From Dactylosporangium sucinum (GTDB lineage: Bacteria; Actinomycetota; Actinomycetes; Mycobacteriales; Micromonosporaceae), in NCBI RefSeq assembly GCF_014647515.1, contig NZ_BMPI01000013.1, positions 79,109 through 132,478 of the forward strand: a stretch of 53,370 nucleotides of DNA, given 5' to 3'. Below are positions 43,114 through 52,574 of this stretch, in pieces (position 1 is the stretch's first letter; each line of letters opens with the position of its first letter). The position numbers and the translations under genes were made by a program. The notes under the pieces are model-generated. The model did no database searches. It was not told the DNA's origin and was given only the letters and a program-made list of their open reading frames with translations.

Positions 43114-45384
43114 ATGATCCTGCCCGTCGCGCGGGTGGTTCCGCGGCTGCTCGACGTGCTCGACCGGGAGGCCGCGGTGCTCGTGGCGCCGCCCGGAAGC
43201 GGGAAGACCACGCTCGTACCGCCGGCGCTCGACGAGCGGTTCGGCGGCACGGTCCTCGTGGCCGAGCCGCGGCGGATCGCCGCCCGGGCCGCCGCGCGGC
43301 GGATGGCGCAGCTGCGCGGGGAGGCGGTCGGGGACAGCGTCGGGTATGCCGTTCGCGGCGACCGGCGGACCGGGCCCCGCACGCGGGTCGAGGTCGTCAC
43401 CACCGGGCTGCTCGTGCAGCGGCTGCTCGCCGATCCCGAACTGGCCGGAGTGTCCGCCGTGGTGCTCGACGAGTGCCACGAGCGGCAGCTCGACACCGAT
43501 CTCGCGTTCGCCTTCCTCATCGAGAGCCGGGCCACCATCCGGCCCGACCTGAAGCTGCTGGCCACCTCGGCCACGGCCGAGGCCGAGCGGTTCGCGGACA
43601 AGCTCGGCGGCACGGTCGTCGAGGCCGACGGCGGGCTGTTCCCGGTCGAGGTGCGCTGGGCTCCCCCGGACCGGCGGGCACCCCGGTTCCTCGACCACGT
43701 CGCCGCGACCGTCAAGCGGGCCTGGAACGAGACCGGCGGGGACATCCTGGTCTTCCTGCCCGGCATGGCGGAGATCGAGCGGATCCGCCAGCAGCTCCGC
43801 GGCACCCCCACCGCGGTCCTGCACGGGCGGCTGCCGGCCGCGCAGCAGGACCAGGCGCTCACCCCCGGGAACGAACGCCGCGTGATCCTCGCCACCGACG
43901 TCGCCGAGAGCAGCCTCACCGTGCCCGGCGTGCGGGTCGTCGTCGACGCCGGGCTCGCCCGCGTGCCGCGCGTCGACCTGGCCCGCGGGCTGGGCCGGCT
44001 GGTGACCGTGAACGCCGCCCGGGCCAGCGCCACCCAGCGGGCCGGGCGGGCCGCCCGCGAGGCGCCGGGGATCGTGTACCGCTGCTGGTCCGAGGCGGAC
44101 CACGAGCGGCGGGCCGAGCAGCCCGAGCCCGAGGTGGCCACCGCCGACCTGACCGGGTTCGCGCTCGCCCTGGCCTGCTGGGGCGGCCTGCACAACGAGG
44201 CGCTGCCAGACCGGCCGCCCGAGGGGGCGATGCGGGTGGCGCGGCAGACCCTCGAAGCGCTCGGCGCCCTCGACGCGGCGGCCAGGGTGACCGAACGGGG
44301 CCGGAGGATGCAGCGGGTCGGCGCCCACCCGCGGCTCGCCCGCGCGCTGCTCGACGGGGCACCGCTGGTCGGCCGGAGGGCCGCCGCCGAGGTCGTTGCC
44401 GTGTTGAGCGAGGACGCGCCCACGACCACCGACGACCTGACCGCGGTGGAGCTGACCCCGGCGATGCGACAGGAGGCCGCCCGGCTGGGCCGCCTGGTCG
44501 AACCGGTCAGGCACGAGCACGGCCGCGAACGAGCGGCCGGGATCGTCGCGAGCCTCGCCTACCCGGAGTGGATCGCCAGGCGGCGCGGCGACGGCTACCT
44601 CATGGCCGGCGGCACCGAAGCGGCGCTGCCCGGACATTCGGCGCTGCAGGGCGAGGAGTGGCTCGCGATCGCGGCCGCCGACCGTCCACAGGGGAGCGTC
44701 AATGCGCGTATCCGGCTGGCCGCCCCGATCGACGAGCGGACCGCACGGGCGGCCGGACAGGCGCTCCTGTCCACCGCGGACGAGGTCACCGCGAACGGCG
44801 CCCGGCGGATCGAACGGCTCGGCGCCATCACGCTCACCGAGCGGCACATCGACGCGCCCGAGCTGATCGCGCAGGCCAGGCACGCCCGACGGCGCGCCCG
44901 GGGGCTGCCGTGGACCCCGCTGCGGCGGCGGATGGCGTTCCTGCACCACGCCGTCGGCGCGCCGTGGCCGGACGTGAGCGATGACGACCACCTGGCCGAC
45001 GGCGAGATCGATCACGTACTGCAGGCAATGCTCCCCTGGCCCGCCGCCAAGGACCTCGACCGGCTCGCGCCCGAGCGGCTCACCGTGCCGAGCGGCTCGC
45101 AGCGCAGGGTGGACTACACCGACCCCGAGCGGCCCGTGCTCACCGTCAAGGTGCAGGAGGCGTTCGGCTGGCTGGAGACGCCGGAGCTGGCCGGCGTGCG
45201 GGTGGTCCTGCACCTGCTCTCCCCCGCCGACCGCCCGGTCGCCGTCACGCAGGATCTCGCCTCGTTCTGGCGGAACGGCTATCCGCAGGTGCGGGCCGAG
45301 CTGCGCGGCCGCTACCCCCGCCACCCGTGGCCCGAGGACCCCCTCACCGCCGAGCCGACCCGGAAGGCCAAGCCGCGCCGGTAG
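43114..45384 (+). CDS. hrpB: ATP-dependent helicase HrpB
   Basis: A 756-aa DEAH-box superfamily 2 helicase. Walker A is APPGSGKTTLVPPAL (residues 25-39). AEPRRIAARAAARRMAQL, VGYAVRGDRRTG and the DEAH box as VVLDECHERQLDTDLA follow. LLATSATAEAERF, the C-lobe VILATDVAESSLTVPGV and QRAGRAAREAPG complete the motifs. The C-terminal region ends in the HrpB-specific domain with VPSGSQRRVDYTDPERPVLT, VKVQEAFGW and the W-P-E-D-P end. Length is slightly below the usual 800 or more. It is a housekeeping-type helicase without a known essential role. Confidence 0.95.
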   Translation: MILPVARVVPRLLDVLDREAAVLVAPPGSGKTTLVPPALDERFGGTVLVAEPRRIAARAAARRMAQLRGEAVGDSVGYAVRGDRRTGPRTRVEVVTTGLLVQRLLADPELAGVSAVVLDECHERQLDTDLAFAFLIESRATIRPDLKLLATSATAEAERFADKLGGTVVEADGGLFPVEVRWAPPDRRAPRFLDHVAATVKRAWNETGGDILVFLPGMAEIERIRQQLRGTPTAVLHGRLPAAQQDQALTPGNERRVILATDVAESSLTVPGVRVVVDAGLARVPRVDLARGLGRLVTVNAARASATQRAGRAAREAPGIVYRCWSEADHERRAEQPEPEVATADLTGFALALACWGGLHNEALPDRPPEGAMRVARQTLEALGALDAAARVTERGRRMQRVGAHPRLARALLDGAPLVGRRAAAEVVAVLSEDAPTTTDDLTAVELTPAMRQEAARLGRLVEPVRHEHGRERAAGIVASLAYPEWIARRRGDGYLMAGGTEAALPGHSALQGEEWLAIAAADRPQGSVNARIRLAAPIDERTARAAGQALLSTADEVTANGARRIERLGAITLTERHIDAPELIAQARHARRRARGLPWTPLRRRMAFLHHAVGAPWPDVSDDDHLADGEIDHVLQAMLPWPAAKDLDRLAPERLTVPSGSQRRVDYTDPERPVLTVKVQEAFGWLETPELAGVRVVLHLLSPADRPVAVTQDLASFWRNGYPQVRAELRGRYPRHPWPEDPLTAEPTRKAKPRR

Positions 45385-45462
45385 CCGAACGGGTCACCCG
45401 CGACCTCACCCGCTGACCCATCAACCGCACCGCACAGTGGAGGCTGGACGAGGGAGGCGCGT

Positions 45463-46773
45463 ATGAGAGACGACCTGCCCGCGCTGGCCGCCGAGGCCTT
45501 CGGCTACGGCTACCCGTTGCTGTCCGGCCTCACCGCGGTGGAGCGCGACGTCACGACGAGTCCCTTCAACACGTTCACCCATCGACGCGGTCTCGCCACA
45601 CCCGGCCCCCAATCCACCAACGCCAACGTCGACCTGCTGCACTCGACCGCCCAGCTGGACCTGTCCGGCGGCCCCCTCTGGCTGCGGGTGCCGGCGACCG
45701 GCGGCCGGTACCACGTCGTGCAGTTCATCGACGCCTGGACCGACAACTTCGCCTACGTGGGCAGCCGCTCCACCGGCGCCGACGAGCGGGAGTACCTGCT
45801 CGTGCCGCCCGGCTGGGCCGGCCGGGAGGCGCCCGGCGCCGAGATCATCCGGATGCCGACGATGGTCGCGACCCTGATCGCCCGGTTCGCCTGCGACGGG
45901 CCGGCGGACCTACCGACCGTCAACGCGCTGCAGGACGGGCTCTCGATCGAGCGGATGTACCCGCAGGTGCCGCTCGACGGGCTGCCCGCGCCCCAGTCCG
46001 GCGTGCCGGACGACGTGCTGTTCTTCGAGACGCTGCGGCGGTCGCTGGCGGCGTTCCCGCCGTCGCCGGCCGAGCGGCGCTACCAGCGGCGCTTCGGGCC
46101 GCTCGGGCTGTTCGAGCGCGGCAACTCGCCGTACACCACGATCCCCCGTGACGTCAGGAACGCCATGCGGGAGGGTCTGGAGCGCGGGCGCGACGCGCTC
46201 GAGGAGGCCGCCACCTCGGAGCACGCGAGCCTGGTCAACGGCTGGACCAACGACCTGCACACCTTCGACTACAACCTCGACTACTTCGAGGTGGGCACGA
46301 TGGACACTCCCGAGTGGACGGTCCCCGACCGGGACCAGGCCCACCGGATGCGCGCGGTCGCGGCCCGCACCGGCCTGTGGGGCACCCACGCCTACGAGGC
46401 CGTCCACCCGACCGTGCACAAGAGCCTGACCGGCGAGCGGCTGACCGGCACCCGATCGCACACGATCCGTTTCGACCAGCCGCCGCCCGTCGCGGCGCAG
46501 TGGTCGCTGGCCCTCTACGACGCGCCGGACTCCCGGCTGGTGCCGAACGAGCTCGACCGGTACGCGGTCGGCAGCCACACCCCGGGCCTGCGCACCGACC
46601 CGGACGGCTCGGTCACGGTGACGATCCAGCACGAGCGGCCGGCCGACGAGGCGGCGGCGGCCAACTGGCTGCCGGCCCCGGCGGGCGGCTTCCGGCCGGT
46701 GCTGTGGATGTACCACCCCGCGCCGGCCGTCCTGCACAGCGAATATCGGCTGCCCCCGGTGGTGCCGGGATAG
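45463..46773 (+). CDS. DUF1254/DUF1214 domain protein
   Basis: A 436-aa protein; GGGAGG precedes ATG 45463. The N-terminal DUF1254 part has AFGYGYPLLSGLTAVERDVT, NTFTHRRGLATPGPQSTNAN and WLRVPATGGRYHVVQFIDAW. The C-terminal DUF1214 part shows RSHTIRFDQPPPVAAQWSLA, LYDAPDSRLVPNELDRYAVG and GGFRPVLWMYHPAPAVL. Domain order and length fit the family, whose biochemical function is unknown. No signal peptide is seen. It follows hrpB by 78 bp and appears unrelated to it. Confidence 0.9.
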   Translation: MRDDLPALAAEAFGYGYPLLSGLTAVERDVTTSPFNTFTHRRGLATPGPQSTNANVDLLHSTAQLDLSGGPLWLRVPATGGRYHVVQFIDAWTDNFAYVGSRSTGADEREYLLVPPGWAGREAPGAEIIRMPTMVATLIARFACDGPADLPTVNALQDGLSIERMYPQVPLDGLPAPQSGVPDDVLFFETLRRSLAAFPPSPAERRYQRRFGPLGLFERGNSPYTTIPRDVRNAMREGLERGRDALEEAATSEHASLVNGWTNDLHTFDYNLDYFEVGTMDTPEWTVPDRDQAHRMRAVAARTGLWGTHAYEAVHPTVHKSLTGERLTGTRSHTIRFDQPPPVAAQWSLALYDAPDSRLVPNELDRYAVGSHTPGLRTDPDGSVTVTIQHERPADEAAAANWLPAPAGGFRPVLWMYHPAPAVLHSEYRLPPVVPG

Positions 46774-46786
46774 CACGATACGGGGC

Positions 46787-47542
46787 ATGGTCACGCTGGA
46801 CGGCGGGCTCGAGCCCCTGCGCGAACTGCTGACGGATGCCCCGCAGGAAACCCGGCGGCGGCTGTACCGCGCGATCGTCCGCCGCCGCCGCACGGACCTC
46901 GGCGACGGGCTGGTCGACGCGATCCGCGCCCGGTACGGCGACGACGAGGCCGCCCGCCTGCTGCCCGCCTGCGGCGCGGCGACGTCGCAGCGCCTGCTGC
47001 CGGAGCTCGGCTACGCGCTCGGCTCGTGGGAGCGCCTCGCCCGCCGCCACCCGGAGGCCGGCGTGCGGGTCGGCGGCCGGGACCGGCCGGCCCGGCGGCG
47101 CGTGGAGACGATCGTCGCCCGGCTGGGCGAGCAGGTCCGGCCGGGCGCGGCGGTGCGCGGCACCCTCGGTACCGCTGCCACCGCCATGTCCACCCGGGAC
47201 GCCTTCGTGCCCGCGGCCGCCGGCCTGCTCCTCGCCGCGACCGATCCGGCCGCCGCCGGCGAGGTCGACCGGCTCGTGCGGCTCGTCGGCGACCGGCCGG
47301 TGCTCGCCGTGGGCATCGCCCGGGACCTCACCCGGCGCCTCGAACGGCACGAGCCGCTGCTCGCGGTCGCCGAGCGCCTCGCCGCCCGGCCGGGGACGGC
47401 CGACGGGCTGTTCGCCCTCGCCTACGCGGCGCAGGGGAAGCGGCTCGGCTGGCCGGCCGCGTGGCGCGAGCTGGTCGAACAGCTGCGCGAACATCCGGCC
47501 GAGGAGGTGCGGGACAGGGCCCTGGAGGCGAGGCTGGAGTGA
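46787..47542 (+). CDS. Unknown alanine/arginine-rich helical protein
   Basis: A 251-aa protein beginning MVTLDGGLEPLRELLTDAPQ, 13 nt after the DUF1254 gene. It is almost entirely predicted helix, with Leu/Ala/Arg periodicity that could form HEAT-like repeats (ETRRRLYRAIVRRRR, GLLLAATDPAAAGEVDRLVR, EPLLAVAERLAARPGTADGL). There is no membrane segment, cofactor motif or family that I recognise. The strong GC3 bias and the absence of internal stops support real coding. Confidence 0.65.
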   Translation: MVTLDGGLEPLRELLTDAPQETRRRLYRAIVRRRRTDLGDGLVDAIRARYGDDEAARLLPACGAATSQRLLPELGYALGSWERLARRHPEAGVRVGGRDRPARRRVETIVARLGEQVRPGAAVRGTLGTAATAMSTRDAFVPAAAGLLLAATDPAAAGEVDRLVRLVGDRPVLAVGIARDLTRRLERHEPLLAVAERLAARPGTADGLFALAYAAQGKRLGWPAAWRELVEQLREHPAEEVRDRALEARLE

Positions 47543-47609
47543 ACATCCCGTGGCCGGACGGCGTACACCTCGCTGCGACCGTCGTGCTGTCCGGTGGCCG
47601 TACCGCACC

Positions 47610-48839
47610 ATGTCCCGCGTGAGGATTGCGCACTTCTGCGACAGCCATCCGGGCCGCACCGACGGGGTGGCCATCTCGGTCGAGACGACCGTCTCGCTGC
47701 TGCGGTCCGCCGGCCACGAGGTGCAGGTCTACCAGCCGGCGCCGCTGCTGCGGGGCCGCGACGAGCCGTGCGGGGTGCGGTCGGTGCCGGTCCCGCTGCG
47801 CAACATCCGGGTCGGCGTGCCGCGCTTCTCCGGCATGCGGCCGGTGCCGCAGATCGTGCACATCCACACGCCCGGCCCGGTCGGGATCGGCGGGCTGCGG
47901 TACGCGAAGGCCCACGAGATCCCGGTCGTCATGACCTGGCACACGGACCTGCTCGCGTACTCCGCGCACTTCATGGAGATCCAGGTCGGCGCCGCGCACG
48001 CCGCGCAGCGGCTCGGCCTGGGCTGGACCGCCCGCGACTACCTGCGGCTGGCCCGCCCCGGCACCGAGCGCCGCCTCCAGCTGGTGCGCCTCGGCCAGGA
48101 GTTCCTGGACCGCACCGCGGTCGTGATCGCGCCGTCGGAGAAGACGGCGGCGAGCTTCGCCGAGTTCGAACGGGTGCCTCCCGTGTGGACGGTGCCGACG
48201 TCGGTGGCGCTGGCCGAGTGCCCGCTGGGCCGCTCCGAGGTGCGCCGCTCGCTGCGGATCCCGGACGGCGTGCCGGTGGTCCTGGCGGTCGGCCGGGCGA
48301 CCAGGGAGAAGGACCCGCAGCTGCTGCTCGCGTCGTTCGCCCGCCTGCTGCGCCACCTGCCGGACGCGCGGCTGGTGATGCTCGGCGTCAGGCAGCAGCG
48401 CCTGACGATCCTCCGGCTGGCCCGCCAGGCCGGGGTCGCGCACGCGCTGCGGATCGTGCGCCCGGTGCCACACTCGCGGATGGCGGCGTACTACCGGGCG
48501 GCCGACGTCCTCGCGTTCGCATCGACGACCGACACCCAGGGTCTGGTACTGCTGGAGGCCGAGCAGGCCGGCCTGCCCGTCGTGCTGGCCGACGCGGCGC
48601 TGGCCGGGCGGCCCGGCGAGGAGTCGCCGGGCCGGATGAGCACGGCGCCGGACGCCGACTCGTTCGCGGCCGCCCTGGCCCGCGTGCTCACCGACCCGGC
48701 CCTGCACCGCGCGGTGGCCGAGGCCGGCCGCGCCGCCGCCGAGTCGTACTCGACCCAGCGCTACCTCGACCACCTATTGGCCGCGTACGCCTTCGCCCGC
48801 GCGGCGCAGCCCGCCCCCGCCGCCCCTCCCATCCGCTGA
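47610..48839 (+). CDS. GT4-family glycosyltransferase
   Basis: A 409-aa GT-B glycosyltransferase from ATG 47610. The N-terminal domain shows RIAHFCDSHPGRTDGVAISV, ETTVSLLRSAGHEVQVY and VVMTWHTDLLAYS. The C-terminal donor-binding domain has VVLAVGRATREKDPQLLLAS, RLVMLGVRQQRL and the GT4 E-x7-E region DTQGLVLLEAEQAGLPVVLA. It resembles PimB/MgtA-like mannosyl- or glucosyltransferases of actinobacterial glycolipid synthesis, but the substrate cannot be read from the sequence. No partner biosynthetic gene is nearby. Confidence 0.88.
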   Translation: MSRVRIAHFCDSHPGRTDGVAISVETTVSLLRSAGHEVQVYQPAPLLRGRDEPCGVRSVPVPLRNIRVGVPRFSGMRPVPQIVHIHTPGPVGIGGLRYAKAHEIPVVMTWHTDLLAYSAHFMEIQVGAAHAAQRLGLGWTARDYLRLARPGTERRLQLVRLGQEFLDRTAVVIAPSEKTAASFAEFERVPPVWTVPTSVALAECPLGRSEVRRSLRIPDGVPVVLAVGRATREKDPQLLLASFARLLRHLPDARLVMLGVRQQRLTILRLARQAGVAHALRIVRPVPHSRMAAYYRAADVLAFASTTDTQGLVLLEAEQAGLPVVLADAALAGRPGEESPGRMSTAPDADSFAAALARVLTDPALHRAVAEAGRAAAESYSTQRYLDHLLAAYAFARAAQPAPAAPPIR

Positions 48840-48860
48840 ACCCCGCCGCTCTCGGAATTG

Positions 48861-48942
48861 CGCGTCGATCTTGCAGTTGTGGTGCCTGACAAACCATGAC
48901 ATTCACGGAGTGTCCGGGCACCACAACTGCAAGATCGACGCG
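48861..48942. repeat. Perfect 26-bp inverted repeat between convergent genes (REP-like/terminator)
   Basis: Left arm 48861-48886 (starting CGCGTCGATCTTGCAGTTGT) and right arm 48917-48942 are exact reverse complements, separated by 30 nt. The element fills the gap between the glycosyltransferase stop and the converging permease stop, ending one base before the latter. The core CACCACAACTGCAAGATCGA resembles a palindromic element I recall recurring in Micromonosporaceae intergenic regions, so it may be both a terminator and a dispersed repeat. Confidence 0.85.
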
Positions 48943-50145
48943 TTAGGGGGTGGACAGGGCCTCGGTTGGGGACAGGCGGGCGGCCCGGACCGCCGGGTAG
49001 AGGCCCGCGATGCCGCCGATGACCAGGGTCGCCGCGATGCCGCCGGCCGTGGCCCAGGCCGGGACGACGGCCGGCCAGTCGCGGGTCGCGGCGTACAGGC
49101 CCGTCACGCCGATGCCCAGCACCACGCCGCCGATGCCACCCAGGGCGGACAGCAGCAGCGACTCCGACAGGAACTGCAGCAGGATCTGGCCGCGGGTCGC
49201 CCCCAGGGCGCGCCGCAGGCCGATCTCCGGGCGCCGTTCCAGCACCGAGATGACCATCGTGTTGGCCACGCCAACGCCGCCGACCAGCAACGCCACCGCG
49301 CCCAGGCCGAGGAGCAGGCCGGTGAAGGTCTTGTCCGTGGCCTGCCGCGCGGCGAGCGCGTCGGAGGGGCGGGAGACCTTCACCTCGTTGGGCGCCTGCG
49401 GGTTCGCGGTCGCGGCGAGCACCGCCCGCACGTCCTCAACGTAGGCGTCCTTGGACCGCGTGTAGACCGTGGTCGCCGCGCCGTCGAAGTCGAAGTACGC
49501 CTTCGCGGCCTCCCAGCCGAGCAGGGCGGTGGCGTCGAGCTCGGGCGCCAGGGGTACCGGTGCCAGGATCCCCACCACGGTGAACCAGCGCCGGCCGAGG
49601 TAGACCTGCACGCCGTCGTTCACGGCCGCGATGCCCAGCCGGCGGGCGGCCGTCGCGCCGAGCACGACCGCCGGGTAGCGGGCGGTCGCCGCGTTGAGCC
49701 ACACGCCGTCGGCCAGCTCGGCGCCGACCGTCGACGGCAGTGCCAGCTGGGCCGCGGCGACCGCGATCGAGCTGGTCTGGGCGGCCGGGATCTGGTCGCT
49801 GCGGTACACCCGGATCCCGCTCAGCTTGGCGGTCGCGGCGACGGCGGTGACCGGCCCGATCCGGGAGATCATCGGGATCGCCTCGTCCGGCAGGCTGGAG
49901 GACTCGCCGAACAGGTCGTTGCCCGGCGCGACGGTGAGCAGGTTGGTGCCCAGGGCGGCCAGCTGGCGGTCCAGCTCGGCCCGGCTCGACGAGGAGATGC
50001 CGACCACCGCCGTCATCGCGGCGATGCCGATCGCGATGCCCAGCGCGGAGAGGAACACCCGCAGCGGCCGGGTGCGCAGGCCGGTGCCGCCGACCCGGAT
50101 CACGTCGGTCAGGAACAGCCGGGCGGGCTGCAGGGGCGCGCTCAC
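48943..50145 (-). CDS. MacB/FtsX-family ABC transporter permease
   Basis: A 400-aa protein from GTG 50145, overlapping the ATPase gene stop. The N-terminus [20 protein letters not shown] leads into a first membrane helix ([20 protein letters not shown]). A large extracytoplasmic MacB_PCD-like domain follows ([19 protein letters not shown]). Three C-terminal helices include [20 protein letters not shown] and the FtsX signature [18 protein letters not shown]. It forms the membrane part of an efflux pump with the next two genes. Confidence 0.92.
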   Translation of the reverse strand: MSAPLQPARLFLTDVIRVGGTGLRTRPLRVFLSALGIAIGIAAMTAVVGISSSSRAELDRQLAALGTNLLTVAPGNDLFGESSSLPDEAIPMISRIGPVTAVAATAKLSGIRVYRSDQIPAAQTSSIAVAAAQLALPSTVGAELADGVWLNAATARYPAVVLGATAARRLGIAAVNDGVQVYLGRRWFTVVGILAPVPLAPELDATALLGWEAAKAYFDFDGAATTVYTRSKDAYVEDVRAVLAATANPQAPNEVKVSRPSDALAARQATDKTFTGLLLGLGAVALLVGGVGVANTMVISVLERRPEIGLRRALGATRGQILLQFLSESLLLSALGGIGGVVLGIGVTGLYAATRDWPAVVPAWATAGGIAATLVIGGIAGLYPAVRAARLSPTEALSTP

Positions 50146-50807
50146 GACGGCACCACCTCCCCGTCGCGCATGGTGATCTGGCGCGGCAGGCTCGCCGCGA
50201 TCTCCTGGTCGTGCGTGATCACCAGGATCGTCGTCCCGGCGTGGTGCAGCTCCCGCAGCAGCTGCACGACGCCGGCCCCCGAGGCCGAGTCCAGGTTCCC
50301 GGTCGGCTCGTCGGCCAGCAGGATCGCCGGCTCGCCGACGACCGCCCGCGCGATCGCGACCCGCTGCCGTTCGCCGCCCGACAGCTCGTGCGGCAGGTGG
50401 TCGAGCCGGTCGCCGAGCCCGACCCGGCGCAGCGCGTCCTCGGCCCGGCGGCGGCGCTCGGCCCGGGACGGCCCCGCGTACAGCAGCCCGTCGGCCACGT
50501 TGTCCAGGGCGGACTGCCCGGCGGCGAGGTGGAACTGCTGGAAGACGAACCCGATGCGCCGGGCCCGCAGCGCCGACAGCTGCCGGTCGCGAAGGGTCGC
50601 GACCTCATGCCCGTCGATGCGCACGGTGCCCGCCGACGGCCGGTCGAGGGTGCCGATGAGGTGCAGCATCGTGCTCTTGCCGGAGCCGGACGGCCCGACG
50701 ATGGCGGCCAGCTCCCCCGCCTCCACGGTGAGGCTGACGTCGCGCACGGCGACGACGCCGCCGGGGTACTCCTTGGTCACGTCCTCCAGCTGCACGACCG
50801 CGGTCAT
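50142..50807 (-). CDS. MacB-type ABC transporter ATP-binding protein
   Basis: A 221-aa ATPase from ATG 50807 (ATGA overlap with the adaptor gene). Walker A is [20 protein letters not shown] and the Q-loop is FVFQQFHL. The signature is [16 protein letters not shown], Walker B plus D-loop is [13 protein letters not shown] and the H-switch is VITHDQEIA. All catalytic residues are intact. The LolD/MacB subclass is evident from the [16 protein letters not shown] segment. It powers the adjacent FtsX-type permease. Confidence 0.95.
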   Translation of the reverse strand: MTAVVQLEDVTKEYPGGVVAVRDVSLTVEAGELAAIVGPSGSGKSTMLHLIGTLDRPSAGTVRIDGHEVATLRDRQLSALRARRIGFVFQQFHLAAGQSALDNVADGLLYAGPSRAERRRRAEDALRRVGLGDRLDHLPHELSGGERQRVAIARAVVGEPAILLADEPTGNLDSASGAGVVQLLRELHHAGTTILVITHDQEIAASLPRQITMRDGEVVPS

Positions 50808-51871
50808 GAGGGCATCCCCACGACCGTGCCGTCGGTGATGCCGTCGCCGCTGACCTCGACCTTGCCGGCCGCGAACATGCCGGTCTCGACCGCGACGACG
50901 CGGGTCGTGCCGTTCTCGACGACCTGCACGCCGTAGCCGCCCTCGGCCAGCGCCAGCAGCGCCGCGATCGGCACCGCGAGCACGTTCTCCTTCCGCGCGG
51001 CGGTGAAGACCACCTCGCAGGTCACCTGGTCGAGGCCGGCGAAGGCGGCGCCGTCGTCGGGCACCACGGTCGCCTGGATCTTGGTCGTGGCCGGGCTCTG
51101 GCCGTCGGCCGGCTTGATGACGGTCTCGACCTGGCTGATCTTCGCCGGGACCGTCCTGCCGTCGGGCAGCTTCACGGTGACCGCCGCGCCGACCTTGGCC
51201 AGCCGCTGCAGCGCCACCTCCAGCTCGACGGTCACGACCGGGCCGGTGCCGGTGTAGGTGAGCAGCGTCGTGCCGGCCTGGTCGCCGACCGCCGCCTTCC
51301 GCTCCTGGATGCGCACCGGGCCGGACGCGTAGACGATCCGGCCCTGCTCGACCGTGCCGGTCTTGGTGATGCCGAGGTCGCCCTGCCACTTGCGCACCGC
51401 GGCCGCGGTCGACGCCGTGTACTCGTCGTCGACGGTGAAGCCGGTGTACCCCAGCGCCGCCAGGTTCTGCTCGAACTGCTTGACGTCGGCGCCCTCGACG
51501 CCGGTGGCGAGCGTGCGGTACGCGGGCAGCGCCCCGTACAGCAGGACCACCGGCGTGTCGTCGACCCGGAACATCGCCTGGCCGCGCTGGACGGTCGCGC
51601 CGGCCGCCGGCAGCTCGGTCACCGTGCCCTGGAGCCGGCCCGCGACCGACTTCGTGTCGCCGTGGCCGACCTTGCCGTCCTCGGTCTGCGTGTCGACGAG
51701 CGTCTGCTTGCTCACCTTCGCCGTCTTGGCCGGCGTCTGCGAGCCGCTCTGGGCGTTGGACTCCCGGTCGGGCAGGCCGAGCGCGGCCGCCGTCACGGCG
51801 CCGGCCGCCGCGACCGCCACCGCCGCGACCACGACCTTGCCGGCCCGCCCCCGGCGCCTGCTCCCGCTCAT
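50804..51871 (-). CDS. Efflux adaptor with peptidoglycan-binding-like domain (HlyD/MacA-like)
   Basis: A 355-aa protein from ATG 51871. An N-terminal membrane anchor ([20 protein letters not shown]) is followed by the extracellular region. A beta-hairpin segment with [20 protein letters not shown] precedes a PG_binding_1-like module ([20 protein letters not shown] then [17 protein letters not shown]). Barrel strands of an adaptor follow ([40 protein letters not shown]). The 4-nt overlaps on both sides make it part of the efflux operon, coupling substrate capture to the MacB-like pump. Confidence 0.88.
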   Translation of the reverse strand: MSGSRRRGRAGKVVVAAVAVAAAGAVTAAALGLPDRESNAQSGSQTPAKTAKVSKQTLVDTQTEDGKVGHGDTKSVAGRLQGTVTELPAAGATVQRGQAMFRVDDTPVVLLYGALPAYRTLATGVEGADVKQFEQNLAALGYTGFTVDDEYTASTAAAVRKWQGDLGITKTGTVEQGRIVYASGPVRIQERKAAVGDQAGTTLLTYTGTGPVVTVELEVALQRLAKVGAAVTVKLPDGRTVPAKISQVETVIKPADGQSPATTKIQATVVPDDGAAFAGLDQVTCEVVFTAARKENVLAVPIAALLALAEGGYGVQVVENGTTRVVAVETGMFAAGKVEVSGDGITDGTVVGMPS

Positions 51872-52446
51872 TCGCCGCGCTCCTCGGTCTTGGGCCCGTC
51901 GCTGCCGCGCGGTCCCGGCTGGTACTGCTGGCACTGCTCCTCCGCCTTGCGGAACTCGTCGCTCTTCGGGTCGACGCCGAGCGCGTTGGCGTCGATCGCG
52001 ATGCCGCCGTCCTCGCTCGGGTCGGGGAAGTTCGGCACGCCGTTGTCCCGCATGCACTGCGCGAACTTGCGCATCTGCTCCTGCATCTCGGGGTTGGGCT
52101 TCATCGGCTCGCCGCCGTTGGGCATGAACTGCTTGCACTCCTTCTGGGCGGCCTCGACCTTGTCCTTGTCGACGCTCTCCGGGATCGACATCTGGACCCG
52201 GCCCTCGTCGATCTGCGGGTCGTCCATCGCAATGCCGTGCTCGCGCATGCACTTGGCGAAGTTCAGGAAAGCCTCCTGGTCCCGCACCGGGTCCCGGTCG
52301 CCGCTCCCGCCGCCCGGCGTGGCGCTCGCGCTGGGCTTGCCGCCGTTGGCCGAGGCCACGCCGTCGTCCTGGTCGCCGGAGCGGGCGCAGCCCGCCGCCC
52401 CGAGGGCCAGCAGCAGGCCGACGACCAGCGCTGTCCTGATGCGCAT
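51868..52446 (-). CDS. Cysteine-pair secreted lipoprotein heading the efflux operon
   Basis: A 192-aa protein from ATG 52446, preceded by AAAGGAG. The signal peptide [20 protein letters not shown] has lipobox A-A-G-C (Cys20). The mature part contains two similar segments, [18 protein letters not shown] and [18 protein letters not shown], each followed later by E-C-[KQ]-Q-[FY]. Two internal repeats with paired cysteines are typical of small actinobacterial secreted proteins encoded beside MacAB operons. It may act as a substrate-capture or stress-sensing partner. Confidence 0.85.
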   Translation of the reverse strand: MRIRTALVVGLLLALGAAGCARSGDQDDGVASANGGKPSASATPGGGSGDRDPVRDQEAFLNFAKCMREHGIAMDDPQIDEGRVQMSIPESVDKDKVEAAQKECKQFMPNGGEPMKPNPEMQEQMRKFAQCMRDNGVPNFPDPSEDGGIAIDANALGVDPKSDEFRKAEEQCQQYQPGPRGSDGPKTEERGE

Positions 52447-52532
52447 GGTGCGCTCCTTTCGAAACGGCCGGCGGACGCCGGCCACGTCCCGCAGTCAACC
52501 GAGGAGCACGTCACCGGGCCGTAACCGCGAAC

Positions 52533-52549
52533 GTTGACGCCGAGTTGAC
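52533..52549. promoter_or_regulatory. 11-bp-spaced direct repeat GTTGAC...GTTGAC, candidate response-regulator site
   Basis: GTTGAC at 52533-52538 and again at 52544-52549 gives a period of exactly 11 bp, the spacing used by OmpR/PhoB-family dimers. It lies in the 128-bp divergent region between the lipoprotein/efflux operon and the OmpR-type regulator gene. Function is inferred from spacing and location. Confidence 0.4.
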
Positions 52550-52574
52550 GGCCGGGCGCGGGACCATGGGAGGC

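Noticed and set aside
42892..45324. 810-codon minus-strand frame opposite hrpB
   Set aside because: The opposite frame encodes complete HrpB motifs; this one has low-complexity Gly/Arg/Pro/Gln sequence only.
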